Below, in pieces: positions 1 to 8,693 of a stretch of 64,000 bases of DNA. The translations under genes were made by a program, and so were the position numbers. The notes under the pieces were generated by a model that saw only the letters and a list, made by a program, of their open reading frames with translations, was not told where the DNA came from and searched no databases. The DNA lies in the NCBI RefSeq assembly GCF_047345415.1, contig NZ_JBLFEP010000003.1:930001-994000 (forward strand), given 5' to 3'. Position 1 is the first letter of the stretch; every line of letters starts with the position of its first letter. The stretch comes from Maribacter_C sp947494565 (lineage in GTDB: Bacteria; Bacteroidota; Bacteroidia; Flavobacteriales; Flavobacteriaceae).

Positions 1-2
1 CC

Positions 3-932
3 GGTATCACAAGTCAAGATATTGCTACCTCATTGGAGACCGTGCTCGATGGTTTTCAAACAGGGGAATATCGGGAGGACGATAAATCGATACCGATAGT
101 AATGCGCAGTGATACCAATCAGCAACAATCTCTTGGTGCCTTGGAGACCTTGAACATTTACGCACAGGCCTCAGGACGAAGTGTTCCTTTGTTGCAGGTC
201 GCTTCTATACTACCCCAATGGCAGTATTCCAAAATCAAGCGCCTCGATTTACGTCGTACCATCAATGTTAAAAGTGAACTTCGTGAAGGTGCCAATGCCT
301 CTGCAATCACATCTGAAATTACGCCATGGTTGAACGAGCAATTACAAACGTGGCCCCAAGGATATTTTTACGAATTCGGCGGAGATGCCAAAAGTTCCGA
401 GGAAAGTATGGGATCTGTTATCGGCTACTTACCAATTTCAGCCTTCATCATTGTGTTATTATTGATTATTCAATTCAACTCCGTAAGGAAAATGGCCATG
501 GTAGTATTAACCATTCCGTTAGGGATAATCGGAGTTGTCGTGGGGTTGTTGACTTTTCAAGAAGCATTCGGGTTCATGCCCTTTCTTGGAGTCATATCAC
601 TGGCCGGTATCGTAATCAATAACGCCATTGTATTGATCGATCGTATGGAAGTAGAACAAAAGGATTTGGGGCGTGCAGAGAACGATGCGGTCATTTCCGC
701 TTGCCTCCAACGCTTTCGCCCGATTTTATTAGCCACGTTCACTACCGTGTTAGGGCTGATTCCACTTTATTTAAGTGGCGGTGAAATGTGGGAAGGTATG
801 GCGGTAAGTATTATGGTCGGCCTACTTTTTGGAACTGTTATCACATTACTTTTCATTCCAGCACTTTATAGTGTGCTCTACAAGCTGAACTATAAAGATT
901 ATACCTTTAACGAGGCCTTACTGGAAGACTGA
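3..932 (+). CDS. RND efflux transporter permease, C-terminal part (5' end off window)
   Basis: The reading frame is open from the first bases, so the gene begins to the left of the window and only about 310 residues are visible. These match the C-terminal half of an RND inner-membrane pump of the AcrB/CusA/MdtB type: a periplasmic segment followed by about five hydrophobic helices, including the conserved stretch with GIVINNAIVLIDR and the segment RPILLATFTTVLGLIPL. Such pumps are proton-driven trimers that export drugs, metals or bile-like compounds through a TolC-type channel. The substrate cannot be told from this part. The protein ends with a short cytoplasmic tail just after the last helix, as is usual, so the 3' end looks intact. 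Confidence 0.93.
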   Translation, partial: GITSQDIATSLETVLDGFQTGEYREDDKSIPIVMRSDTNQQQSLGALETLNIYAQASGRSVPLLQVASILPQWQYSKIKRLDLRRTINVKSELREGANASAITSEITPWLNEQLQTWPQGYFYEFGGDAKSSEESMGSVIGYLPISAFIIVLLLIIQFNSVRKMAMVVLTIPLGIIGVVVGLLTFQEAFGFMPFLGVISLAGIVINNAIVLIDRMEVEQKDLGRAENDAVISACLQRFRPILLATFTTVLGLIPLYLSGGEMWEGMAVSIMVGLLFGTVITLLFIPALYSVLYKLNYKDYTFNEALLED

Positions 933-942
933 TTTTTAGTCT

Positions 943-1203
943 ATGAAACAAGGACCTAAACAATTCTTGACGGTACGCTGGCCATTAATGTCTTTTTGGT
1001 CAAATGCATTAGGTATTTTTAGGCAATACGCCTTGGGGCCAATGAAGATATTCAAGTGTAACTCATACGATGTACGCATAATACCATCGAAAGGACGGTT
1101 TAAGAACTTGGTTGGGGGATTCACCATCATCCAAATCGTTTGGTATTGTGAGCTTATAGGGAAGGAGCAAGAAATCAATATATATACTTTGACAGTAGCA
1201 TGA
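943..1203 (+). CDS. Doubtful small ORF between RND pump and ion channel
   Basis: An 86-codon open frame starts 10 bases after the RND stop codon, and its stop codon overlaps the ATG of the next gene (ATGA). That spacing is what a translated operon member would show. The protein resembles nothing I recognise, has a mixed composition with no clear signal peptide or domain, and a similar-length ORF exists on the other strand, so it may be chance. I list it only because of the spacing. Confidence 0.25.
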   Translation: MKQGPKQFLTVRWPLMSFWSNALGIFRQYALGPMKIFKCNSYDVRIIPSKGRFKNLVGGFTIIQIVWYCELIGKEQEINIYTLTVA

Positions 1204-1883
1204 TCCAAAATTTGTACCATATACGATTTGAGCTTTTTTTAGCGACACAGGTGTTCATACTTTTTGGCTCTTTGTTTGTTCCCTATGACATTCACGAAAA
1301 TGTGCTTTTGCCCATTCTATTCCTACTTAATATTTCTGCAGGCATACTATTGATTTCAAAGCGGAAAAAATTGAGCTGGCTTTTTGTCGCTCTTTTTCTT
1401 GTATCCCTGTTTATCTTTGGCAGCAGTATGTTCTCTAGGTCCGGCGAAGGGCAGATTTTAATGCGGTTGTCCGTTTATTTTCTGTTTCATGTCATCGTTG
1501 CTTGGAATATCATCCAACAGGTTTGGAAAGCGGAAAAAGTAGGTAAAAACGTGATTATCGGATTGATTAGCGGCTACATTTCATTGGGATTTCTGGCGTT
1601 CTTTCTCTTTCTATCCATAGAACTGTTGGAACCTGGTTCTTTTCAAGGTCCCTTATTAGATGAGAATGACTTTAATATTCGTGCGGATGGTATTATGTAT
1701 TATGCCTATATCACCTTATTGACCATTGGTTATGGAGAGATAGTTCCGGCAACTCCAGTTGCACAGAAAGCGGCAATATTAGTGGGTTTGGTTGGGCAGT
1801 TCTATCTGGTCATTTTGACCGCAATTGTGGTAGGGAAATTTATTAATCAGTCAACCACAGCCGGCCAGCGAAAGAAACCTTAA
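1200..1883 (+). CDS. Ion channel family protein with K+ selectivity filter
   Basis: A 227-residue membrane protein with about five hydrophobic helices (roughly residues 12-28, 34-53, 59-76, 88-106, 117-141), then a pore loop and a last helix (190-212). The pore loop carries TIGYGE at 175-180, the signature of the potassium selectivity filter. The last two helices plus the loop form the Ion_trans_2 (two-TM) pore module. The extra N-terminal helices are typical of a group of bacterial 'potassium channel family' proteins and are not a voltage sensor that I can recognise, since no regular arginine ladder is visible. No cytoplasmic RCK domain follows, so gating is unknown. Confidence 0.85.
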   Translation: MIQNLYHIRFELFLATQVFILFGSLFVPYDIHENVLLPILFLLNISAGILLISKRKKLSWLFVALFLVSLFIFGSSMFSRSGEGQILMRLSVYFLFHVIVAWNIIQQVWKAEKVGKNVIIGLISGYISLGFLAFFLFLSIELLEPGSFQGPLLDENDFNIRADGIMYYAYITLLTIGYGEIVPATPVAQKAAILVGLVGQFYLVILTAIVVGKFINQSTTAGQRKKP

Positions 1884-1958
1884 GTTCGCCCAACTTCAAA
1901 AATTCATCCGCACCTGTTCAAGTTCCCATACTAGGGTATCTAAAAATGAAGTCCCATT

Positions 1959-4900
1959 TTAGGATTTAGCATAATTTACCCTATATCGCCATAGACTTAT
2001 ACCGCCTAAAACGAGGGCTCCTAAAGCGATATACCATACATAATCCGGTGTGATGGCAGCCGCGCCACTTTGACCGTAGCTATGTAGGCCTACCAAATAG
2101 TAATTGACACCGAAATAGGTCATCATAATGCTGAAGTAGGCAATCATACTTAAGAAATTGAATGTCCATCGACTACGTAGACCAGGTACCAATCGCGCAT
2201 GCAACACAAAGGCATAGACCATAATGGAAATCAGGGCCCACGTTTCCTTGGGGTCCCAACCCCAATAGCGTCCCCAACTTTCATTGGCCCATTGTCCCCC
2301 TAAAAAATTCCCGATAGTTAACATAATTAAGCCGACGGTCAAAGAGAGTTCATTGATTATGGTGAGTTCCTTTAAATTTATTTCAACGCGTTTTTTATTT
2401 TTCTTAGTAGTCATGATGATCAACAGAAGCGATACCATACCTAAAATCATACCGATGGTCAATGGTCCATAACTTCCAACGATTACCGAGGTGTGAACCA
2501 TTAACCAATAGCTATCCAATACGGGCACTAAATTGGCAATGGCCGGATCTACCCAGTTCTGATGGGCAAAGAACAAGAACATTGAGGTCACAAATGCGGC
2601 GGAAGCCAAAGTCATCGCACTCTTTCTAATGAATAACATTCCAACCCCCATTGCCGCCCACGATACAAAAAGAATACTCTCGTAAGCATCACTCCAAGGG
2701 GCATGCCCCGAAATGTACCAACGTAAAATCAAACCGGCCGTATGCCAGAGAAAGAATACAACAATAGTTCCTTTGAAAAAATACGTGGCTATTTGCCATA
2801 TTTTTCTATTCTTCAGTATCTGAAAAATTAAAATAAAAAATAGTAGTAGCCCTGATACCGCATACAACTGGTAAAGCCACTTGAAAATTTTCAACTTATT
2901 ATAGACTACCTCGGTTTTTATTTTACTATCCGTTGGAAGAACCTCGCTGCCATGATTCTTTTGATTTTGTTTGAAAGCGGCCAATAATTTATCCGCCTCG
3001 GTATAGTCACCCGTGGCGTTTGCCTTGTTCAGTGTCATCAAGTAATAGGGAATCGCATTCTTGACAAAATTTGCGTACAGGGAGTCCGCTACTTGGTACT
3101 GCCCCCCGCGATATTCCACGGCCGAAATCCATTTGTTGTTTTCATCGTTAAGCAAAGGGAAAATCTTTACTATTTCACCGCTCAATGCCCTATCTAATAG
3201 GCTAAGACGAAAATAGGAGTCCTTAAAATCCCGCTGAAATTTGTTTGGGGCAAGTGCAGAAAAAGCATCTTCTAAAAAGGGTTCCAATTTATTACGCCCC
3301 TTTTCATCAAAATAGTCAATCGCCTTTACATATTCTTTATCCTTAGAGACTCCGATAACCGATCGCAGACTATCATTCCCTCCTTTTTTGTCCAAGGCAA
3401 TAAACTCCGTATTATACCATGCGGCAGGGTTGAGCATCATGCTCAGGAACACCTGATTGGCGTTCATATTCTCATACTTGTCTTTGAAACTCAACTTCCG
3501 TAAAAGTTCAGAGGAAAACGTATGTACGGGCTTCATTCGGCCTCCATCATCCTGAATGACCAATTCACCAAACTTTTCGGCATGTGCTTCGTCAACCAAG
3601 GTGGTCTGCAGAATAGAATCCACCTGCGCAGCGGTGGGCATCCCTTGAACATGGTCATGACCATCATCCGGGGAATGTTCTTGAGCTTGCAACGTACCTA
3701 AACCGAGCAATACCAAAACCAAGGTCGTTGCTGTTTTTTTAGATACTATTTTGTCCAACGACTTTACCAAATCCTTAAATCTGGTTTTTCCGAAGAACAT
3801 AATGCCCATCAAACCGGCATATAAAAGAAAATAGCCCAAGTAGGTAATCCGTGTGCCCCATTGGTCATGATTGACCGACAGGTTCGTCCCTTTTTCGTCA
3901 GGATCAAAACCGGATTGAAAAAAGCGGTACCCTCTATGGTCGAGTATATTGTTCATGAAAATGTCGTAATCAAAAGGTCGTTCGTCTTGTACTGTAACCT
4001 TACTCATGAAAGAGGCATAACCCTTTTCCGTACCTGGATATTTTTCTGCAATAAAATCGTTCAATTTGATACTAAAAGGGAGTTCCAATGGCTTTGGGCC
4101 GTAGCGCAATGCGAAATTTAGTCCTCCCAACTCAAATTTATCCGTAAACCGGGAAATCATTCCTTTTTTCCCGAGTAATTTCTTCTGAACGGTCTCACCA
4201 TTGGTACCAATCTCGACGACAAGGGCCGATTGTGTCGCCTCGGTTAGTTCCTTTTCGGGCACCTCCACTACTCCGAATGAGCCCTTGACTACCGGTTCAG
4301 GAATGACGAACTGCATACCGGCCATAGTATAGAGCGAACGCAACTGAAACTCCTGAAGGCTGTCTTTTTCGGCTTTTCCACGAAATTGATCCGCCATCCG
4401 CATAAAAGTGCCTTCAAATGCGGATTTGATCTGATAGACGCTATCGGTCGTGAACAAATTGATGGCACCGTCGGTTGGCTTGTTGACCGCGAACAGTACA
4501 TTATGGACGTTTGTGACCTTCCCGCTTTCCAGGTAGTGTTCCTCACGTTGTCCTGTACCTGCCTCGACAATTTTCAAGTATTCATTTCCACTCTCATCGG
4601 GAATCAGCCCTTCCTTTGCGCCCTTGATAAAATCAACATAGGCTATGGTCACGGGCTGGCCGTTGTAGTCCGAAGTCCAAGGAAGGTTTGATTTTAGACC
4701 CTCGGGAGTGGCGATAAGGTCTTCTTCGAGAATTTTTCGTTTGGGCTCCCCATTGATTTCTCCATCGATAAAGGCAGTCAGGTAGGTCTTATCGGAATAG
4801 AATATACGTTCCGTGGCCCCCTCCCGTATGGGCATCATGCCCTCAAAACTGATATATCGGGTTACAAAGGCGCCAATTATGATGAGAATCCAGGAGAGGT

Positions 4901-5147
4901 GCAACATCAATACCGGCCACTTTTCCCACCGGAATAAACGGTAGCGAAACATGTTACCCGTAAAGTTAATAACAAAGAACACCATAATGGCCTCAAACCA
5001 CCAGGCATTGTAAATCCAAATCCGGGCCGTTTCCGTACTATACTTACTTTCCACAAAGGTACCTATGCCCATAGCCACACCGAAAACTATGAAAAGTAAT
5101 GCCATTAAACGTGTGGAAAAGAGGGTTTTCTTTAGCATTTCTGTCAT
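1959..5147 (-). CDS. ccsA: Fused ResB-CcsA cytochrome c biogenesis protein
   Basis: A 1062-residue membrane protein that joins both halves of the System II cytochrome c synthase. The N-terminal part has the ResB/Ccs1 pattern: three early helices, then a long periplasmic domain. After a second hydrophobic block the C-terminal part has the CcsA pattern, with the haem-handling WWD-type motif WGWDPKETW starting near residue 962 and several helices around it. The complex moves haem across the inner membrane and attaches it to CXXCH motifs of apocytochromes. Fusion of the two subunits is known in Bacteroidetes and epsilon-proteobacteria. A promoter that fits the Bacteroidetes consensus lies directly upstream. 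Confidence 0.92.
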   Translation of the reverse strand: MTEMLKKTLFSTRLMALLFIVFGVAMGIGTFVESKYSTETARIWIYNAWWFEAIMVFFVINFTGNMFRYRLFRWEKWPVLMLHLSWILIIIGAFVTRYISFEGMMPIREGATERIFYSDKTYLTAFIDGEINGEPKRKILEEDLIATPEGLKSNLPWTSDYNGQPVTIAYVDFIKGAKEGLIPDESGNEYLKIVEAGTGQREEHYLESGKVTNVHNVLFAVNKPTDGAINLFTTDSVYQIKSAFEGTFMRMADQFRGKAEKDSLQEFQLRSLYTMAGMQFVIPEPVVKGSFGVVEVPEKELTEATQSALVVEIGTNGETVQKKLLGKKGMISRFTDKFELGGLNFALRYGPKPLELPFSIKLNDFIAEKYPGTEKGYASFMSKVTVQDERPFDYDIFMNNILDHRGYRFFQSGFDPDEKGTNLSVNHDQWGTRITYLGYFLLYAGLMGIMFFGKTRFKDLVKSLDKIVSKKTATTLVLVLLGLGTLQAQEHSPDDGHDHVQGMPTAAQVDSILQTTLVDEAHAEKFGELVIQDDGGRMKPVHTFSSELLRKLSFKDKYENMNANQVFLSMMLNPAAWYNTEFIALDKKGGNDSLRSVIGVSKDKEYVKAIDYFDEKGRNKLEPFLEDAFSALAPNKFQRDFKDSYFRLSLLDRALSGEIVKIFPLLNDENNKWISAVEYRGGQYQVADSLYANFVKNAIPYYLMTLNKANATGDYTEADKLLAAFKQNQKNHGSEVLPTDSKIKTEVVYNKLKIFKWLYQLYAVSGLLLFFILIFQILKNRKIWQIATYFFKGTIVVFFLWHTAGLILRWYISGHAPWSDAYESILFVSWAAMGVGMLFIRKSAMTLASAAFVTSMFLFFAHQNWVDPAIANLVPVLDSYWLMVHTSVIVGSYGPLTIGMILGMVSLLLIIMTTKKNKKRVEINLKELTIINELSLTVGLIMLTIGNFLGGQWANESWGRYWGWDPKETWALISIMVYAFVLHARLVPGLRSRWTFNFLSMIAYFSIMMTYFGVNYYLVGLHSYGQSGAAAITPDYVWYIALGALVLGGISLWRYRVNYAKS

Positions 5148-5173
5148 CGCATAACGGATTGGATTTCAGCATG

Positions 5174-5202
5174 CAAAAATACCACCTTTTTGCGAGTATC
5201 AA
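5174..5202 (-). promoter_or_regulatory. Predicted promoter of the ccsA fusion gene
   Basis: On the minus strand there is a TATTTTTG box (plus-strand 5174-5181) fitting the -7 consensus TAnnTTTG, and a TTG (5200-5202) 18 bases upstream of it, matching the -33 element. The box lies 27 bases before the ATG at 5147. This is a sequence match only. Confidence 0.5.
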
Positions 5203-5359
5203 AGCCGACATCCGATTTAAAAAGTTAAACAGATTTGTTAATCTTATCCAAACCGATTCCTATCTTCAACGAAGCTCTTTGAAGCGGTTCGTATTCGTTA
5301 AAAAGCTATTTATAAACATCTTCAACTTAAAAAGTGAATTTTAACTTCTAAAAACCACT

Positions 5360-5728
5360 ATGAAAATGAATAGAAAGACATTTATCAAATGAACTGTTGG
5401 GGCTGTGATGATCGCCGTTCCCACATATGGACTTGTCGGTTGCTCAGGTGACGACAGTACGGACGTGAGCCTTGCTAAAGCCCCAGAAAATACGGATTGT
5501 TTGGCCAACGGTGCCAAGGCTACAGCGATTAGCAGCAACCACGGTCATACGTTACCGGTTGCGAAAGCCGATATCGTCGCTGGGTTTGAGAAAACCTATT
5601 CCATTCAAGGTAGCTCCAAACACAACCACCCTATTGTAGTGACTTCGGCAAATCTTGAAACCGTGAAGAGTGCTAAAACGATACGCATCTAATCTTCACA
5701 AGATACTAGTCACAGGACTTGTGCTTAG
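5360..5728 (+). pseudogene. Broken small secreted lipoprotein-like gene with His-rich motifs
   Basis: Reading from ATG 5360 gives a charged N-terminus, then an in-frame TGA at 5390, then a hydrophobic stretch ending in GLVGCSGDD, which is a lipobox. The body has two histidine motifs (NHGH and KHNHP) and continues to a TAA at 5690. Past that stop the same frame goes on for 11 more codons, to a TAG at 5726-5728, with a serine-rich, His-containing end closing in CA. From memory, small Bacteroidetes and myxobacterial proteins of this kind carry H-rich repeats and end in a Cys-Ala. This copy therefore appears to carry two nonsense mutations. An ATG at 5408 could still give a shortened, probably unexported, product. 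The function of the family is not known to me. Confidence 0.6.
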
Positions 5729-5835
5729 CAGATCGCGTCATTACGTGCATAAAATGATTACATACCTACGCATACCTATTTTCTATAGGTTTTGTTCTCT
5801 ATGGAATTATTCCATCGGGCGACAATTTTTATTGT

Positions 5836-5843
5836 TAATTTTG
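5836..5843 (+). promoter_or_regulatory. -7 promoter box immediately before the DUF2520 gene
   Basis: TAATTTTG matches the Bacteroidetes -7 consensus TAnnTTTG exactly and ends only 4 bases before the ATG at 5848. A start site about 5-8 bases downstream would fall on or next to the start codon, implying a leaderless or nearly leaderless mRNA. No good TTG is seen at the -33 distance. Confidence 0.45.
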
Positions 5844-5847
5844 ACAC

Positions 5848-6597
5848 ATGTTAAAGGTCATCATTGTCGGAACCGGAAACGTATCCCATCATTTGGAGCG
5901 CGCCTTTTCGGAAGCGGAAGACATTCTCCTAGTGGGTGTTTTGGAGAGTCGATCGCTTACCTCCGATTCGCTCTTGGGCGAACCTCCATCGACTCTTCAG
6001 GAACCCGATGTCTACCTGTTGGCTGTGAGTGACGATGCCATTCCAACTGTTGCGTCACATTTTAAAACAACCAAAAAGCTTGTCGTACATACTTCAGGAA
6101 GTGTGCCCCTAGCCGTATTGGCTGCGATTGAACGGAGCGGTGTATTTTATCCGTTGCAGACATTTTCAAAAGCGCAAGCGGTCAATTTCAAGTCTGTTCC
6201 CATAGGTTTGGAAGCCGGTAACGATTTTGACTTGAATATCCTTAAGAAATTAGCCCAAACGATATCGGATACGATTGTAGAAATCGATTCGGAACAGCGA
6301 AAAACACTGCACCTTGCCGCTGTTTTTGTGAATAACTTTACCAATCACCTGTACCATATCGGCCACGAACTATGTCGTGGGCAAGATATTCCCTTCGATT
6401 TGCTGAAACCCCTGATACGGGAAACAGCCCGTAAAATCGAACAGTTTTCGCCCGAGGCTTCACAGACAGGCCCTGCGAAGCGAAATGATGCAAAAACAAT
6501 CGAAAGACATTTGGAAGCATTACAATCCGGTACACAAAGAGAAATCTATACCATACTAACTAAATCGATTCAAGAAGTTCATGGAGAAAAGTTATAA
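5848..6597 (+). CDS. Rossmann-like / DUF2520 domain protein
   Basis: A 249-residue cytosolic protein. The N-terminus has a beta strand followed by the nucleotide-binding glycine turn GTGNVS (residues 8-13), and the second half matches the helical DUF2520 domain that resembles the C-terminal domain of ProC and F420-dependent oxidoreductases. The family is widespread but its substrate is not established. It is the first gene of a compact run: its stop lies 17 bases inside the next gene (kdsC), which in turn overlaps maf, so the three are probably co-transcribed and translationally coupled. The start at 5848 is fixed by the promoter box just before it. Confidence 0.88.
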   Translation: MLKVIIVGTGNVSHHLERAFSEAEDILLVGVLESRSLTSDSLLGEPPSTLQEPDVYLLAVSDDAIPTVASHFKTTKKLVVHTSGSVPLAVLAAIERSGVFYPLQTFSKAQAVNFKSVPIGLEAGNDFDLNILKKLAQTISDTIVEIDSEQRKTLHLAAVFVNNFTNHLYHIGHELCRGQDIPFDLLKPLIRETARKIEQFSPEASQTGPAKRNDAKTIERHLEALQSGTQREIYTILTKSIQEVHGEKL

Positions 6598-7108
6598 GGA
6601 ATACCTCAAGCATATTACTACTTTCATATTCGATGTCGATGGCGTTTTTACCGACGGCACCTTGCTCGTCACCACAGATGGGGAAATGCTCCGCAAAATG
6701 AGCGTTAAAGATGGTTATGCCCTAAAGACCGCCATTAAAAGAGGCTATCATGTCTGTATTATTACGGGTGGTACGAACGAAGGGGTTGAAAAAAGGCTTC
6801 GGGGTCTGGGTGTTGAACATATCTATTTAGGAGCGCACTTGAAGGAAAAACCGCTACTGGAGTATTTGGAACAAAGTGGAATCGAGGCGAAAAATGCCCT
6901 TTATATGGGAGACGATATGCCGGACATTCCGCCCATGAAGCTTGTGGGGCTCCCCACCTGCCCACAAGATGCCATACCCGAAATCAAGGAAGTAGCACAG
7001 TATGTTTCACATAAAAATGGGGGGCATGGCTGTGTTCGTGATGTGATTGAGCAAGTGCTTAAGGTTAGGGGCGACTGGGAAGGTAACTTTAGCGCTGCCA
7101 ATGACTGA
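6581..7108 (+). CDS. kdsC: HAD-family 3-deoxy-D-manno-octulosonate 8-phosphate phosphatase-like protein
   Basis: A 175-residue single-domain HAD phosphatase. The catalytic motif I is FDVDGVFTDG (residues 17-26, nucleophile D18), motif II is ITGG (60-63), and the Mg-binding motif IV is GDDMPD (110-115). Length and the lack of a cap domain fit the tetrameric KdsC subgroup, which removes phosphate from KDO-8-phosphate in lipopolysaccharide core synthesis. Related enzymes act on other sugar phosphates (for example N-acylneuraminate-9-phosphate), so KDO is the likely but not proven substrate. It overlaps the gene before it by 17 bases and the one after by 8. Confidence 0.85.
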   Translation: MEKSYKEYLKHITTFIFDVDGVFTDGTLLVTTDGEMLRKMSVKDGYALKTAIKRGYHVCIITGGTNEGVEKRLRGLGVEHIYLGAHLKEKPLLEYLEQSGIEAKNALYMGDDMPDIPPMKLVGLPTCPQDAIPEIKEVAQYVSHKNGGHGCVRDVIEQVLKVRGDWEGNFSAAND

Positions 7109-7697
7109 TCCTTTACAAAAAAGCTTGGTAGGATACCGAATCGTTCTGGCCTCCGCTTCTCCGAGAAGACAGCAATTTTTTAAAGAAATGGGCTGTGAAT
7201 TCGAGGTACGCATCCAAGCGGTGGAGGAAATTCATCCTCCAGCACTTCAGGGGAGCGAAATTGCCTGTTTTTTGTCAAAATTGAAGGCTACCCCCTTCGA
7301 AGGCACCTTAAACCCTAACGAAATTTTGGTCACCTCTGATACGGTAGTTTGGCATAAGGATAATTCTCTGGCAAAGGCGGATAACGAAGAGGAGGCCTAT
7401 GAAATGCTCACGACTCTTTCCGGTGAATGGCATGAGGTGATTACCGCGGTCACGTTCACCACTACGATTGCGCAAAAGACCGTTTATGATACTACTCGAG
7501 TACGGTTCAAAAAACTTTCCGAGGCTGAGATACGCTATTATATCAAGACCTTCAAGCCATTTGACAAGGCAGGGGCTTACGGAATACAAGAATGGATCGG
7601 ACTCATCGGAATCGAAGAGATCCACGGTTCATATACCAATGTTGTCGGCCTACCGACCCGTCTCGTTTATGAAACGTTAATGTCTATGCCGAGCTGA
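7101..7697 (+). CDS. maf: Maf-family nucleotide pyrophosphatase
   Basis: A 198-residue protein with the Maf signature SASPRR at residues 18-23 and the downstream acidic and lysine residues of the family. Maf proteins hydrolyse modified or canonical nucleoside triphosphates (dTTP, UTP, methylated bases) to monophosphates and keep them out of nucleic acids. I chose the ATG at 7101, which overlaps the kdsC stop, over an upstream TTG at 7047, because the conserved domain starts about 12 residues after this ATG and the extra upstream residues lie inside kdsC. It closes the three-gene run. Confidence 0.9.
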   Translation: MTDPLQKSLVGYRIVLASASPRRQQFFKEMGCEFEVRIQAVEEIHPPALQGSEIACFLSKLKATPFEGTLNPNEILVTSDTVVWHKDNSLAKADNEEEAYEMLTTLSGEWHEVITAVTFTTTIAQKTVYDTTRVRFKKLSEAEIRYYIKTFKPFDKAGAYGIQEWIGLIGIEEIHGSYTNVVGLPTRLVYETLMSMPS

Positions 7698-7708
7698 GGT
7701 ATTTTCGG

Positions 7709-7716
7709 TAATTTTG
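7709..7716 (+). promoter_or_regulatory. -7 promoter box before the lipoprotein gene
   Basis: TAATTTTG matches TAnnTTTG exactly, 17 bases before the ATG at 7734. No TTG at a fitting -33 distance is visible, so support is moderate. Confidence 0.4.
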
Positions 7717-7733
7717 CATAAAATTAACGCGTT

Positions 7734-8690
7734 ATGAAAAAATGGCTCAGATTTGAATTATCCGTAGTTGTCTTCGCATTGGCAATCATTGGCATGCAAT
7801 CGTGCAAGCAAAGTACGCAAGACCCTTCTCCAGAGGTTGCTTTGAACAGTGAACCTGCTAGTGCAGGGATGGTGACGCCCAAGAAACCCCTTTCAGCGGA
7901 TTTCAAGAAATACTGGTATGCAGGTGAGGCGGAAATCACCTCATACAAATTAGAGCAGGCAAGGTATGGAGAACTGCGGGAAGGCAATGCGGTGCTCGTA
8001 TTTGTCACAGAGCCCTTTTTAAAGGAAAAGCAAGTAAAGGCCGATGGCAATAATCCGGATAATATTCCGGTGCTTAAATTGAACAGTACCAAAAATTACC
8101 TGACGGGTATCTACCCCTATTCGATTATGACGAGTAGTTTTTATCCTGTACACGATAACCAACATGCCTTAAAGGTGTCATTCTCTTCTCAAGAATGGTG
8201 TGGACAAGTATATGCGCAGCTCAATAACCGCGAAAAATTCGACATTAGCTCTCACTCCTATTTCGAATCCGAGGCAGATCAAGAGGTCCGTTTGAACAAA
8301 ACCATTCTAGAAAACGAACTTTGGAACAAGATCAGGGTGAATCCTGACGCGCTTCCTGTTGGTGAGGTTTCGGTAATTCCTTCCATGGAATACATTAGAT
8401 TATCTCACAAAGAACTAAAGGCGTATACTGCAAGTGTTACTTTAAATGAAAAAGAAGGTGTCAATACCTATCGAATCGATTATCCTGAGCTAGACAGGGT
8501 CTTGGAAATCAATTTTACCGCTACCTTTCCGCATACTATTGAAAGTTGGTCTGATTCATTCAAGAGTGGCTATGGCCCTAAGGCCAAAACCATGGTGTCC
8601 AAAGCGACCAAGATCAAAACCTTGAAGACCCCTTATTGGCGACAGAACAGTAATAGTTTTCTACCTTTGCGGGATACGTTAGGATTATAG
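7734..8690 (+). CDS. Predicted lipoprotein of unknown function
   Basis: A 318-residue protein with an N-terminal hydrophobic segment and a lipobox ending at C24 (IIGMQSC), so it is probably anchored to a membrane on the outer face of the inner membrane or on the outer membrane. The mature part is soluble and mixed alpha/beta in appearance, with no motif I can name. Database records sometimes attach the name 'septum formation inhibitor Maf' to such proteins because they sit next to maf in flavobacteria. Nothing in this sequence resembles Maf. It lies 36 bases after maf but has its own promoter box, and ends 3 bases before the next gene. Confidence 0.8.
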   Translation: MKKWLRFELSVVVFALAIIGMQSCKQSTQDPSPEVALNSEPASAGMVTPKKPLSADFKKYWYAGEAEITSYKLEQARYGELREGNAVLVFVTEPFLKEKQVKADGNNPDNIPVLKLNSTKNYLTGIYPYSIMTSSFYPVHDNQHALKVSFSSQEWCGQVYAQLNNREKFDISSHSYFESEADQEVRLNKTILENELWNKIRVNPDALPVGEVSVIPSMEYIRLSHKELKAYTASVTLNEKEGVNTYRIDYPELDRVLEINFTATFPHTIESWSDSFKSGYGPKAKTMVSKATKIKTLKTPYWRQNSNSFLPLRDTLGL

Positions 8691-8693
8691 GTT

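Noticed and set aside
5670..6032. 120-codon plus-strand ORF overlapping the DUF2520 gene
   Set aside because: It lies largely inside a well-supported gene in another frame and its text is not protein-like.
7047..7100. Upstream TTG start that would lengthen Maf by 18 residues
   Set aside because: The extra residues lie inside kdsC and are not part of the Maf family; the ATG at 7101 fits the domain.
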